Source of the DNA: Anaspis maculata
Lineage: Eukaryota; Arthropoda; Insecta; Coleoptera; Scraptiidae
NCBI GenBank assembly: GCA_949128115.1
Contig: OX421964.1
Span: 18,500,892-18,564,891, forward strand
DNA: 64,000 nt
Reading direction: 5' to 3'
Positions within the stretch are counted from its first letter, which is position 1. Each line of letters opens with the position of its first letter. Positions 46,830 to 58,031 of this stretch are shown piece by piece. The notes under the pieces were generated by a model. That model did not search any database. It saw only the letters and a list, made by a program, of their open reading frames with translations, and was not told the DNA's origin. A program made the translations under genes and the position numbers.

Positions 46830-47253
46830 CTGCGAAAAGTTGGCATAGAAACGATTTTCTGAAAATGACAGTTTAATTTTCCGGAATATAAGTGTTTCAA
46901 TATTGAAATCAGTCGATTTGTCGATTGACAACATTCAAATAATGTCATTACTACTTGAAGATTGTGCAAATGTCATAAGCACTATTAAAATGTAGAATTA
47001 AAAGTAAAAACTAACCAGGATCCAGTCAAGATATTTGAAATTATATCTTTCTTTGCATTATTTCTATTCTGTATTGGTTTTCTGATGACGTTTTTACGTC
47101 AAAAAGTGACATAGTACGGTTGACGGTTGCTCACTGGCCTCAGAACGGTCCGGTCTGGTTTACAGCGGATGAACTATTTAGGCAAACTAAGATTTCGGGT
47201 CATCAAAATAAATATTTGAACATACCCCAACACATCTGACCGTGATGAGTTTC

Positions 47254-47491
47254 ACCGTGGGTTCCACAAAAAAAAATAATACGAGATTAGTTGATTTGCG
47301 ATTTTTGTTTGTCAATTTGTAGCTGACTGATCAATGGAAATGCTAGTTCAGCCCTCAATAATAAAAAGATGATGGGTCCAGTACAGATTTCAGGCATTTT
47401 TTGTGGTTAATCGCCTAGCATTCAGCAGAAAAGTTCAGTTAATCTGCAATCACTCTTGATCGCTGATCATCTTTTTTGTGGAACTGACGGT
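47254..47491 (-). mobile_element. MITE copy 2
   Basis: 238 bp, inverted ends ACCGTGGGTTCCACAAAAAA and reversed ACCGTCAGTTCCACAAAAAA. Same family as 42715-42927 in the opposite orientation. Confidence 0.82.
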
Positions 47492-47698
47492 CAGTCTTTG
47501 AAAGTTATTCATTTCGAGTCCTTCGTGCGACAGATGGTGAATCTGAAATGCCTGTTCAATCACTTTGAATGACACTTTTCACTAATGACAGTCCGAATCT
47601 CCAAAAATGACATTTCAAATGTGTCGAGTATGACAGTTCTTGAAATGGCAGTTCAGTTGTCTGGAAATGGTCTAAAGTGACACTCAAAACCATAGGTA

Positions 47699-48084
47699 CA
47701 GGGTGTTTCAGAATAAAGTGGTTATCTTTATTATACTGGAGGTTTCCCTTACTAAGAGGAACTATAGCCCTTCAAAGATGAAGTTTTTATTCGTTTGTTT
47801 CAATCATCACTTTTGAACCACTTTTGTTCAATTTTCGCTTATGTAGCTCTCAGGTACATATCTATAAGTTGATGTATGTATCCAAGAACTACATGATTGG
47901 TAGAAAATCAAGACAAAACCAGAAAAAAGATTCAAAAGTTACAATTGAGAAACTGATAAGACTGAAATTTGAAGGGCTATAACTCGGTTACAAAGCTCCA
48001 TTTGAAAAACTGCATAAATGGCTTTCAATCCCTTTGTTGAGAAAATCCCCACTATAAAGGAACCGTTCATTCTGGAACACCTTG
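47699..48084. mobile_element. 386-bp foldback MITE, CAGGGTG family
   Basis: Starts CAGGGTGTTTCAGAATAAA after TA. The right end mirrors it (GTTCATTCTGGAACACCTTG), followed by CA where TA is expected. Arms share 'atagcccttcaaa'. Confidence 0.85.
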
Positions 48085-48234
48085 CAGTGACAATTTTATC
48101 TCCGACAGTGGCATTTTAACCTTGTAGTACTATGTAGTTCACCTTGCCTCAGTTCTAGTATGTATAGGAAGTTCCAAAACGCACTCCTGGTTCTGAAAAC
48201 TGAGCAACAACTGAACTAGCCATCAGATGAAACT

Positions 48235-48253
48235 TGGTGGCAGCGGTGGGATT
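48235..48253 (+). other. tRNA-Leu primer-binding site 2
   Basis: TGGTGGCAGCGGTGGGATT is an exact 19-base complement to the 3' end (including CCA) of a tRNA-Leu type known from animals. It defines the edge between a LTR (left) and a leader (right). No gag or pol was found downstream. Confidence 0.75.
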
Positions 48254-48969
48254 TGATTTTTTCTTGATTGAGCCCATTCTCTCGATATAAACTGAGAAAC
48301 CTGCGTTTCTCAGACTGAATATCTACAACTTTTGGCTTTTCTAGAATTTTCAGATTCTTTTTATTGATTCTATCAGACTTTTTTTACCTCTTTATTCTCA
48401 AGATATCCTTTGACTTGCCTTAATTCTACCGTGATTCCATTTGGATTCCCAAGACTTGAAACTTCACCATTATATGAGCTTAACCTGGCCTGGCTTGGGG
48501 CTTTATTGGAGTTACTACTCTTTGGTTCACCAACAGAAATAGGAATCACGTGAACAAACTTGCCCGAACTATGCTAAGCAAAATTTGAAAATTGCAGCCA
48601 GGAGTTCCTGTGCTTCAAAGTAAATCGTCAAGATCAATCCTCATTTTCAAAAAAGGTGAATTTGATAATGACAGTTCAAATCCAGATTAGAGACACATAT
48701 TGACTATGTACATAGACAGTTGGAATGATGCTTCAAATGATATTTCAAGTGTATCTCAGTGTTTCAAGTGACAGTTTTAGTCTTGGAAATGACAGTTCAT
48801 CGGCTCAAAGTGACATTGTTCATGATAACATCAAAGCCCAAATAAGTGACACTTTGGATTATGTCAGGAGTTCAAATTCCTTGATTATTACGTACAGTGG
48901 GTGTATAAAGTAACAGTTTGAGTATGAAAAATCACATTTTGTTGGTTTAGAGCAAGTTTTTACATGACA

Positions 48970-50800
48970 ATTCACAATTCACAATTACATAAGTGAATAG
49001 GGGGTGTATAACAACTATATTTATCTCGTAATGTTCAATGTAGGTTGCAATATTTATAAAGGGGTGGATCTAATTGGTTACTTGTCCAATCTCACCGCTG
49101 AGCACCAGTGTTACAGGGGGTACGCTGGGGTATTTAAGAAATATCATAATTATCATTCATGTTATTTACGTAGAGAATCATGTGTACTTATTAGAAGGGA
49201 AAGAGGGTGTCTTTCGATTGTTCGCGGAGGCCTTAAAACTAATTTCGATAGCGTAATCGCTGCCACCACCGCGAGTTCTGTTTTACTCCCTTATCGCGGA
49301 TCGGGAGAAGGGTGGACAACCGTTAGGCACACGGGAGTAGTTTGTGGTAGACGCGCTCTATGATTTCTTAAAAAATGGAGGCGTAAAAAAAGGGTTGGGT
49401 CCGTGTCCAAGCAATCATATGGCAGGTAGTGTGAGCTTATTGCGGAATAGGTATTCACATAGCACAAATAATTAACCGCTAGCCAGTCTGGTCTAAAACT
49501 TTATTTATCGAGTGAAATTAGGGAATGTCCTTGAAATAATAACGATAAACAATAACACGTCATCAAGAATCTATAGGTTACGTCACTCTGAAGCATGTGA
49601 CGTCAACTTACCAGGAAAGTAACTGTTACAAATACGACCATTTCGTACACTGAGAAATGATTGCTGTGATTTCCTTATAGGAATAAATTTTATGACTGAA
49701 AATTCAGAGGGGCATCATTTTATTCTCTACGAGAGAGAATTACAGAGAATCCGAACATCGATTGGGAGTCCGGTATTTACACTATCATAAGAGAGAGGGC
49801 ACGGTGATTCATTTTATGTAATATATTTATATATCCGCTATGTGGATAACAGACCCTACCTGTTAGATGGTCATCTCACTAAAACATGACTTGATATTCC
49901 AAAGATCCGCTGGGGTGTACCACCAGCCCTTTGCGCACTAATTTACACTGTTATTGAGAGATAATTAGGCTGCATAGGTCGATTCCATTCAAGAGCCCAA
50001 CGTGGGCATTTGGTACCGTCTAGCGTAAGTAATAATTGATTAGCGTCGTGAATGCAGTATCCACTTCGCGTGGTTTTTTAATATTCAATCTCACGATCTC
50101 CGATCTCAAATTTTGGGTTCACAAAACGGTCTTTTATTATCAATTATTTAGGCTGCATTTTCCACTTTTCACTAAAAAAATGAGAGTTCTTAGCAAAGTT
50201 GAAAACTTCCTGGCAACAAGCGCCAGCTCATAAGATTTCGACCCGTGACTCACATCGTGACTCGCTAATGATTCGTTCGAAATTTTCGACCGGCTAATAA
50301 CTCACTAACTGAATTCTTCAAGGGTTCTTTATAACCTTCGATGACGTCTTCGCGTGATTTTGTTCTTGACCAATAACAGTGGCTGGTTTCTCTGCGGTGC
50401 ATGTGGGAAAGTCCTGCGTTTCTTGAAACCAAATCTCACTGTAGATTGCCAAATGCGTTTCTGTCTAGACGATGAGAGAGAATTGTCGTGCTTTTAATGG
50501 TTTTTTTTTACCAGCAGTTCTGAAGCATTGCGTGCTTGTAGTCAAGAAGCTGTTTATAGAACATTTAAAAAAAAAAATTATTGAACTCCATTAAAAGAAA
50601 AATACAGGCTGCTCCAACTCTTGATCCCGAGTGAATTATCAATATTGGCCATCAAATAAAAATATTATATAAAAAGGAGCAATTCCCACATAGGGGAAGA
50701 TGGGACAATTAGGTGCTTAGCTACAATCCTATCAATCGAAAATTTGATCAATTAAAAACTAAAGCTTGACTTGGGGCAACTGAAGGATGGTGACTAAAGT
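48970..50800. other. Region upstream of the zinc-finger coding exon
   Basis: No gene recognised; a 119-codon frame at 49004-49363 has no family motif. It probably contains an intron or 5' regulatory DNA of the zinc-finger gene, since the coding exon has a splice acceptor. Confidence 0.35.
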
Positions 50801-50802
50801 TT

Positions 50803-50815
50803 CTTGTACTTGCAG
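50803..50815 (+). promoter_or_regulatory. Probable splice acceptor before the zinc-finger coding exon
   Basis: A pyrimidine-rich stretch ending TTGCAG, followed by 62 bases to the first usable ATG. The frame upstream of that ATG is closed by TGA within the exon, so the upstream part is 5' UTR. The donor exon was not found. Confidence 0.55.
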
Positions 50816-50877
50816 GTCTTCCAAGATGCCACCAAAACCGATGAAGACCAAGCAGCGCCATCACTAACACCAATTGC

Positions 50878-52530
50878 ATGGAGCTACTAGAACCCGTGAT
50901 AATGGACATCACCGAAGCATTCCGCTCCGAGGACATAACCAAAACAGACTTCTTCGACTTCGTCGTCACCCCCGACTCCAACGACACCCACTCCATCCAG
51001 CAGTTCACCAAGCAGATGCGCACCGTCAACGCCTTCCTCGGCAACTCCAGCCCCACCGACCCCAACGGCAAAGAAACCAACAACAACAGCATGCTCTCCG
51101 CCGACATCAACCCCGGCCAGCTGCCCGGCGGCTCCGAAAGCTTCGACACCAACTTCTGGAGCGAGAAGGACACGGTGCGGATCGAAACGGCGATCCTGGA
51201 GGACCTCAACAAGTACTGCTGGAACACGGCCGACGACAACGGTGGTGCTAGTAAAAGTGGTCAGGCCGCGACGGACGGTGGACAGATTTACACGTTAACA
51301 GTATTAAACGGCATCGACCAGAACGCCACGTGGTACCGCCAGCCGCTCGGCAGCGTCAAAGAAGAAGACGGTTCGATCTCCAGTCCGAATTCCATGGATC
51401 ACTTGCAGGCCGGGCTGGACATCGATTCGATCCTGAGCATCATACCTGGCGGCCAGATCAACGGCGGTTACTCGAGCAATTATAGTGAGAACACCATGAG
51501 TCCGAACACTGATGGTTTGATTAAGAGCGAAACGTACACGTACGAAGACAGCGGTTTCGCCGACAACAAGGATGAACTAGCCAATTCGTTGATAATCGAC
51601 ACGCCGTTGCTGGAAGCGCACGACGGCTTCAACAACAACAATAATAACGACTGGAAGCTCACCAACAACAACACCAGCAACGGTTCGCCAGATTCGCTTC
51701 TGAGAAGCGCATTACAAGGCAAAGCTTTCGTCAGTAGATACAATGGTTGTAAAAAAGAAAACAATGCCGAATTAAGGAGGGTGCTCTCGACGCCGCCTAA
51801 TACTAAACCTGCTGAGAGTACCATTTTCATCAAGGAAGAACACGATCATATACCTTCCATCGTAGCCAATGTCAGTCCGGATGGTTCGGTGACCGTGTAC
51901 GGCACCACTAACGACATGAAATCTGACGATAACCACAGCGTGGACGATCTGCTACTCTCGCAGCTCGACCAGTCATTTCCGGAAGATTTCGAAAAACTCA
52001 AACGAATCGCCAACGAGGTCGCCGAGTCTGTGTCGCAGTACTGCCACATCGACAATCCGGACCCGACGGCGTACAACATCACCCCGGAGCAGATCAGCAT
52101 CCTCACCTTGAACTCGCCGGCGGGGATGCAGATCACGACGCCGACGTCGACGTCGGCGGCCACGTCGACGACGAAACCAGCGACGAAAAAATACAAGCGT
52201 TCGAACAGCGCCAACAAGGCCCAGACGCAAGTCCAAAGTGCCACGTCGACGAGCAGCAGCAGCAGCACCAGCAGCAACGGCATCCGAAAAGAACGGTCCC
52301 TGCACTACTGCAGCATCTGTTCCAAAGGCTTCAAGGACAAATATTCGGTCAACGTTCACATCAGGACGCACACGGGGGAGAAGCCGTTCGCCTGCGGGCT
52401 TTGCGGGAAGAGCTTCAGGCAAAAGGCCCACCTGGCCAAGCACTACCAGACCCACATAGCGCAGAAAAACGCGGCCGCCGCCGGTGGCGGCAGCGGCAAC
52501 GTGGCGACGGCCAAAGCGAAATCGAGGTAG
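50878..52530 (+). CDS. C2H2 zinc-finger transcription factor, 550 aa, coding exon
   Basis: This is the clearest host gene: one open frame of 550 codons ending in TAG. Two classical C2H2 fingers lie near the C-terminus (C478/C481/H494/H498 and C506/C509/H522/H526) joined by a TGEKPF linker, so a sequence-specific DNA-binding nuclear protein is expected. The rest is acidic and low complexity: an N-rich run near residues 248-263, a T/S/A-rich stretch at about 418-468, and a basic KKYKR patch near 436-440 that could be a nuclear localisation signal. GC-rich codon use contrasts sharply with the AT-rich flanks. The start is the first ATG after an in-frame TGA at 50842-50844; a second ATG lies eight codons downstream. 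A good 3' splice site (T-rich tract, AG at 50814-50815) sits 62 bases upstream, so a 5' UTR exon further left is expected. I do not recognise the orthologue. Confidence 0.9.
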   Translation: MELLEPVIMDITEAFRSEDITKTDFFDFVVTPDSNDTHSIQQFTKQMRTVNAFLGNSSPTDPNGKETNNNSMLSADINPGQLPGGSESFDTNFWSEKDTVRIETAILEDLNKYCWNTADDNGGASKSGQAATDGGQIYTLTVLNGIDQNATWYRQPLGSVKEEDGSISSPNSMDHLQAGLDIDSILSIIPGGQINGGYSSNYSENTMSPNTDGLIKSETYTYEDSGFADNKDELANSLIIDTPLLEAHDGFNNNNNNDWKLTNNNTSNGSPDSLLRSALQGKAFVSRYNGCKKENNAELRRVLSTPPNTKPAESTIFIKEEHDHIPSIVANVSPDGSVTVYGTTNDMKSDDNHSVDDLLLSQLDQSFPEDFEKLKRIANEVAESVSQYCHIDNPDPTAYNITPEQISILTLNSPAGMQITTPTSTSAATSTTKPATKKYKRSNSANKAQTQVQSATSTSSSSSTSSNGIRKERSLHYCSICSKGFKDKYSVNVHIRTHTGEKPFACGLCGKSFRQKAHLAKHYQTHIAQKNAAAAGGGSGNVATAKAKSR

Positions 52531-52799
52531 CTTAATGTAAAAAAAGAGAGATGGAAAAAAATTCGGGACTTTTTATTTGTTATTGTATTGAATTATTTAT
52601 TTATTATTTATGATCGCATATGTTCCCTCTCAAGCAGCAAACAACGAAAAATACTCATTTATTTTTGGTTATAGTGTGCGTGGCAATGCAAAGGATAACG
52701 TCAGTTTGTTGTTGTCAATCTAGTTTTCTTAATGTCATGTCAATTCAGCTACTTACCTACTTTGTTATTAGGTTAGGTACCTGCCTACTATTCAAATTC

Positions 52800-53200
52800 T
52801 TGAATTTATTTGTAAATCTGTACTGTTGCGAATTTGTTTAAGGCGGCGACTCCAGCTGTCAACAGGGGTTAGTGTCAGTGACGAAACTAATTTATCAAAT
52901 TGATTTGTTTTTTCCACTGGTATTTGCTGTTTACACTTGCTACTTATTTCTTTAAATTGTTTTTCATTCATCAAATTCACTGACGCGCCCGAATCCAATT
53001 TAAAGTCTACCACCTCACCACACAATTTCAGTGGCATAATCCATGAGTTTTCAACTTCTTCATTTCTCCTTACAATATCTATATTTACATTATTTACACT
53101 TTCTGGACTCTCTTCATTTTGAATTGTATTAATTGGCCTTGATTTTGCTGTACATTTTGTGCTAAAATGACTCATTTTATGACATCAATTACATTTTTCG
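52800..53200 (-). pseudogene. Gypsy gag end/protease remnant
   Basis: The frame 53175-52792 starts in a zinc-knuckle end (HFSTKC) and reads an aspartic protease with the motif LDSGASVNLM (DSG for the usual DTG, still a plausible active site). No RT follows. Sits antisense in the 3' region of the zinc-finger gene. Confidence 0.8.
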
Positions 53201-53407
53201 TAAGAATTTAATCCAATGATTCCTAACCAAAACTAAACCATCCAGAATTCAAACGTAACACATGGAGTCCCTCCATAGCAAAAAACCTTGACATAAAGTG
53301 GTTAAAGATTGAAGTGGCCCACCCAAAAATTTTAATGAAGTTCAAAATGCCTAAGCTTTTGAAGAAATAGGAATAATTCAAAAGTTTCTGTTTTCCCTAA
53401 TAGCTGC

Positions 53408-54654
53408 GTTCATTATCTGTCATAGGCTAGATACCGAATCTCGTTCAGATCCTCCGCATTTGAAATACAGGGCATCGCGTAAGGTCATGAAAAAACTTCA
53501 AAGTTTGGATGACTCCCAATTCTGAAAAAAAAAATAGATTTTTTAAATTGGTCCAGATACGTTGGTACATTCGTATCTCGAAACAGTTCTTCAATTTTCC
53601 GATTATCTTCCCAAATTACAGGGTGGTTTGAAAAAACAACTTTGTGGTTTTTTGGTCATAACTTTTTTCTTTGTTGGCCGATTTTGAAAATCTGAGGCCC
53701 ATAATGAAGCTAACACTTCAATAAATAAAAACAGGGGTTCGAAATTTATGCAAGACAAAAATTGAAAATGAGGAACTCCACCAAGAGTGACGTAAATCTG
53801 AATCACCCCCGAAATCACATCTAGAGATAGAACTCGCCGGAAATCAATTTGCTTTCAAATGAACCATTCAATATGATCATTTCAAGATGCACCTCGTTTG
53901 TGCGAGACACGATTTCTTGGTAAGGGAATTAAATTACGACTGCATGTTTTTAGAGGAAGATCCAGTGTCCTTGCTTGGCCGAAATCCGTCGTGACCTAGG
54001 ATAGGCATAATTCTAATTTTTTGACAAGTTGAATGACGTGGATAATAATCGTGAAAATTTTATTATTTTCGCATCCTAGGTTACGTCGGATTTCGGGTAA
54101 GCAAGGACACTGGATCTCCCTCTGAAAACATGCAGCCGTAATTCAATTCCCTTACCAAAAAGTCGTGTCTCATACAAACGAAGTACATCCTGAAATGATC
54201 ATATTGAATGGTTCATTTGAAAGCAAACTGATTTCCGGCGAGTTCTATCTCCAGATGTGATTTCGGGGATGATTCAGATTTACGTCACTTTTGATGGAAT
54301 TCCTTATTCCCAATTTTTGTCTTGCATCAATTTTGAACATCTATTCTTGTTCCTTAAAGTTTGAGCTTCTACATGAAATTCAGATTCTCAAAATCGTCCA
54401 ACAAAGAAAAAAGTTATGACCAAAAAACCAAAAAGTTGTTATTTTCAAAACACCCTATAATTTATAAAGATGATCGGGAAATTGAAAAACCGTTTCGACG
54501 TTCCTAGATCGATTGAGAAAATCTAATTTTTCTTTTTCAGAATTGGGAGTCATCCAAACTTTGAAGTCTTTTCAGGACCTTACGCGACGCCCTGTATTTC
54601 GAATACGGAGGATCTGAACAAAATTCAGTACACAGCCTATGACAGACAATGAAC
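53408..54654. mobile_element. Nested foldback: outer inverted repeat with inner CAGGGTG element
   Basis: Outer arms 53408-53616 and 54460-54654 (end word GTTCATT.TCTGTCATAGGCT). The inner element 53619-54457 is flanked by TA on both sides, with ends CAGGGTGGTTTGAAAA and mirrored TTTTCAAAACACCCTA. The inner arms meet at a ~60-bp spacer near 54040. Confidence 0.9.
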
Positions 54655-55233
54655 ACAATGAGTTGCACTCACTAATTCTACTACTAATTTGGAGGTTGTG
54701 AATATAGCTTTACAGATTCAGCTCGAGATTTACAAACTTATTTCTATAGTTGAATTTGATTTTTGTGCAAATAAGTAGGTAGTAGTTTCGAATGGTGGAG
54801 AAAACTGAAAACGACTCTAAACTGGCTTTTTCTTTGAACCACGCACCGGCCGAACAACCAACCCACTGCATAAAAATTGTCATTATTTTGTCAATTTGTT
54901 CCTAGCATTTTGTTTTTTTTTTGTGTTTGTTATGTGTTTTTTATATTATAATTAATGATAATATGTGCTGTGATTTTGAATGTGAAATTAATATTCAAAA
55001 ATGGAAAATTTTTCGTGTATACTTTTTGTATAATCTGCCTAAAATTTCTTGCCATTTCTGTATTATCGTTTATCATATTAATTTTATTATAATTATTATT
55101 TACAAAACGTAAAAAAATTAGATTTATTATTATCGAAATAGTACATTATACTTTCCTTTAATTTATTCATACCTATCTCAATTGTTTTGTTCTATGAAAG
55201 CCAATGTATAGAATTTTGTTGCTCGAATAAGTA

Positions 55234-55319
55234 CAGGGTGAAGTTTTTGTGTATGGTAGTAATCCAACAGACACACAGACGCCCTTTTCCTAACAAATGA
55301 AAGTATTAAATTCACCCTG
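55234..55319. mobile_element. 86-bp MITE, CAGGGTG family
   Basis: CAGGGTGAA at the left after TA, TTCACCCTG at the right followed by TG. Very short, non-coding. Confidence 0.75.
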
Positions 55320-55535
55320 TGCGAGGTGCTTATTTGCACTTAATTTACGTAGCTAAGTGTAGTTTGTAGTTGTCGCTTTTAGTATTGTTAGAGCTTAGGA
55401 AAACTTCAGTTTACCATACGTCAAGGCATTATAATGACCTTTTTACCTTTAAATACTCACTTTGTATAAAATACTTAATTTGTAGTGTAATTACGTACGT
55501 ATTCTCAAGAAAATGAGTAGTACAAAAAAATGTGC

Positions 55536-55553
55536 GCGCGCCTTTAGGCGCGC
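55536..55553. other. GC-only hairpin in AT-rich 3' region
   Basis: GCGCGCC, loop TTTA, GGCGCGC: a perfect 7-bp stem of G and C pairs followed by TTTTG, inside DNA that is otherwise strongly AT. It could form in RNA of either strand. Confidence 0.6.
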
Positions 55554-56109
55554 TTTTGTTAATTCTTTACCACCTTCGAATTGTTGTCTATGTTATAAAT
55601 GTTTACGTAATGTTAGCAATTTGTTGTGAATCGATCATTAATGCTCTTGTTTTTTTTTTATTGGCGTTCTTCTATTTCTTTGTTTTCTTTGTATTATAAT
55701 CAGTATTTTTGTTGAATGTTCTTGATTCTTAAACAGTTTGCCATGGTAAAGGGGTTTTGTATTTGTAATTTTTTTGTTCTATTATTTTTTTGGATCTCAT
55801 TCAATTTTAGTTGCGTTTTTTCTTGCTTTCGCTTCGATTCGATTTTACTGCCAACTTTTACACACTGTGTTCTCCTTTGAAAGACAATAAATAATAAGAT
55901 GTATAAACTATTTTGCTCTATAAAAACAAAACAAAAAACCAGACATCACAAAATATAAACTCCCGCGCGTTTATATTCGCCATAGAACATTTTTTATATA
56001 CCTACTCAGTTATGTATAGTTGTATCAGATTTTATCTCCTCTTTATTATTGATTTATTGATTTTATAAAGTATTTTTATACCTAGATTCATATATTTACA
56101 TTTTATAAT

Positions 56110-56160
56110 TTTTTATTATATAATTGTGAACTTATTACAAATAAACATTATTTAAAATTG
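56110..56160. terminator. Convergent polyadenylation region of the two host genes
   Basis: AATAAA on + near 56142 serves the zinc-finger gene; TTTATT on + near 56113 (AATAAA on -) lies about 115 bases beyond the RING stop codon. The two 3' ends probably abut or overlap. Based only on signal sequences. Confidence 0.4.
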
Positions 56161-56229
56161 CGCGCTGGTGTTTCACTTTTGAATCACGAATCACAAGATA
56201 GTTCCGTGCTTTCCTCGCACTCAATTTGA

Positions 56230-56843
56230 TTAATCCCCATAGAAATGTTGAGAAATCGAAACCTGGTGCATTAAATTTGCAACTTCGTCCTCTAAGATTT
56301 TCACGGACCTGCGCATCCCTTGAAGCTCCATCTGGATCTTTTGTAATCTGATTTCAATATCCTTTTCTCTTCTGTAGTCTGGATCATGCCTTTCTGAGAT
56401 CTAAATAATAAAAGAATAAGTCAAACTGGGTTGTCTGGGTTGGGTTGAAATAAGACTATAGACTAGCAAAGTAAAATAAATGCATTCAAAGAATTACTTA
56501 CCACGTCCACAATGGCATCGATTTGTTCCATTGAATCAGGTGGCAATATGGGTGTTCTGCAGTATGGGCACGTTAGGTTATCTTCTTTTTTCTCTCGCCA
56601 CGTGTTTATGCACAAATTGCAAAACACGTGATGACAGCTGGTAATCCTTGCTTGCATTACAACTTCTGTGCAAATTGCACACAGTAATTCTTCTTTGATG
56701 ATTTCCAAAGATTTCTTGACGAATTCTTCGTCTCTGTCCAGAGCTTCCAGTAGAGCTGCCCTCGAGGTAAGTCGTGCTGCGTCTGGATCTCCACGCACGG
56801 TATCTTGGATGTTTTTGCGAAACTGTTCCGCAAGACTAGACAT
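56230..56843 (-). CDS. RING-finger (C3HC4) protein, putative E3 ubiquitin ligase, two exons, 170 aa
   Basis: Exon 1 is 56843-56502 (114 codons) and exon 2 is 56400-56230 (56 codons plus TAA); the intron 56501-56401 begins GTAAGT and ends TTTAG, phase 0. Exon 1 encodes a helical N-terminus and a complete C3HC4 RING: C55, C58, C70, H72, C75, C78, C92, C95, all present with normal spacing. Exon 2 encodes a charged heptad-like helix (residues 115-160) that looks like a coiled coil. RING domains recruit E2 enzymes for ubiquitin transfer, and the coiled coil would serve for dimerisation or partner binding. The unspliced frame reads past the donor for 12 codons and should be ignored. The gene is convergent with the zinc-finger gene. 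The family member is not identified. Confidence 0.85.
56401..56501 (-). other. Intron of the RING-finger gene
   Basis: 101 bp, donor GTAAGT after codon 114, acceptor TTATTTAG. Removing it keeps the frame open into a 56-codon exon with a clean stop. Confidence 0.8.
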
Positions 56844-57248
56844 TTTTGTAAATCAGAAATTGCGCTGCAGAAAATTTCAACTGCCTTAAAAGGTGGTTCA
56901 CTGGACACTGAGCTGGACACTGACTGTATGTAAAAGGAAAAGAAGAAAGAAGGGCCGAGCCCAAAACCTCAAAGTTATGGTCATTCATCTTCCGTGAAAG
57001 CGATGACAATAAGAAATGGGTCAATAATGGGAGTACAGGTAGAGGTGGAGGAACAATGGTTGTTGTGCCATCAGCCATGCTAAAAACGACAAAACATTGT
57101 CTGAAACTTCTGGAAGAGCCCAACAGCACTGAAGTCCCGTAAGCTTTCACAAAAATCGTTTATCAACGAATTTTGGTTTGAAAAGAACCGAACAATAGTA
57201 GTTTTCATGACAATTTTGTCTTTTAGTGGGCATGCGCAAGATTCGACA

Positions 57249-58031
57249 GGCCAATATCCCAATGTCAAAAAATTGGGATTTTTTGATACAGGGGTCCACA
57301 AAAAAACATCAAACTTGATAATTTTCAAAGTATCATAACTCATTTTTTTCAAATAGCATGCCCCTAATTTTATAACGTTATCTGATAGCTTCTTCCATCC
57401 TCTTTCATTTTTAATAGGGGTACCCTACCCTTAAACTTCATTTTTTCAAGATAATCGGAAACTTCAACAAAATTTGCTCTTTTTTTTCCGAAAATTGGGT
57501 TGGCTGTGATGAATGACAGGCCAGCCAAATAGTACGCAGCTGTCAGTTAGTCAGTCTGAATACTGTCGAACAAAAAAAAATGGCTTCAACGCAAAGAACG
57601 CAACGCAACGCAAGAAAACAAAGTGGGATCTCGGATATCTGGATTATTACCAGAATATCATATCAATTATTTCCTCTCGCGTTGAGTCATTTTTCTTTGT
57701 TCGACAATATTCAGACTGACTAACTGAGAGTTGCGGACTATTTGGCTTGTCTGTCATTCATCACGGCCAGCTCAATTTTTGGGAAAAAGGAAAAAAATTG
57801 CAAATTTTGCGAAAATTTCCGATTATCTCGAAAAAAATAAAGCTTAAGGGAGGGTACCCCCAGTAAAAATTAAAGAGGATGGAAAAAATCTATCAGATAA
57901 CGTTATAAAATTAGGGGCATGCTGTTTGAAAAAAATGAGCTATGATACTTTGAAAATAATAAAGTTTGAAGTTTTTTTGTGAACGCCCATATCAAGAAAT
58001 CGTAATTTTTTGACATTGGAATATTGGTCTT
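57249..58031. mobile_element. 0.78-kb foldback element upstream of the RING gene
   Basis: The ends (CCAATATCCCAATGTC and inverse) and arms run inward through 'cataactcatttttttcaaa', 'cccctaattttataacgtta' and 'gatgaatgacag', meeting at a ~90-bp spacer near 57645. No TA or other duplication was certain. Confidence 0.88.

Larger units (their letters stand above)
46840..48960. repeat. Scattered short 'aaatgacagttc' repeats
   Basis: The word (t)gaaaatgacagtt/gacagttc and variants recurs many times at 46860-46970, 47570-47690 and 48665-48965, roughly every 30-50 bases, interrupted by the MITE, foldback and primer site. Looks like an old short-period repeat. Confidence 0.5.
52531..56160 (+). other. 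Presumed long 3' UTR / downstream region of the zinc-finger gene
   Basis: After the stop codon the DNA becomes AT-rich and non-coding, typical of insect 3' UTRs. It holds a Gypsy protease remnant on - (52800-53200), a nested foldback (53408-54654), an 86-bp MITE (55234-55319) and a GC hairpin (55536-55553). AATAAA signals occur near 55886 and 56142, the second just before the RING gene's end on the other strand. Whether the transcript runs this far is inference; an earlier end near 52600 is also possible. Confidence 0.4.

Noticed and set aside
49004..49363. 119-codon ORF upstream of the zinc-finger gene
   Set aside because: No motif and no supporting splice context; probably chance.
50748..52459. 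Several long frames on - and in other + frames (for example 50748-51239, 51846-52283, 51973-52455)
   Set aside because: GC-rich antisense and off-frame shadows of the zinc-finger exon; compositionally biased, with no motifs.
55536..55560. Bacterial-type intrinsic terminator
   Set aside because: Hairpin plus T-run matches in shape only; the surrounding DNA is eukaryotic, so this function is not expected.
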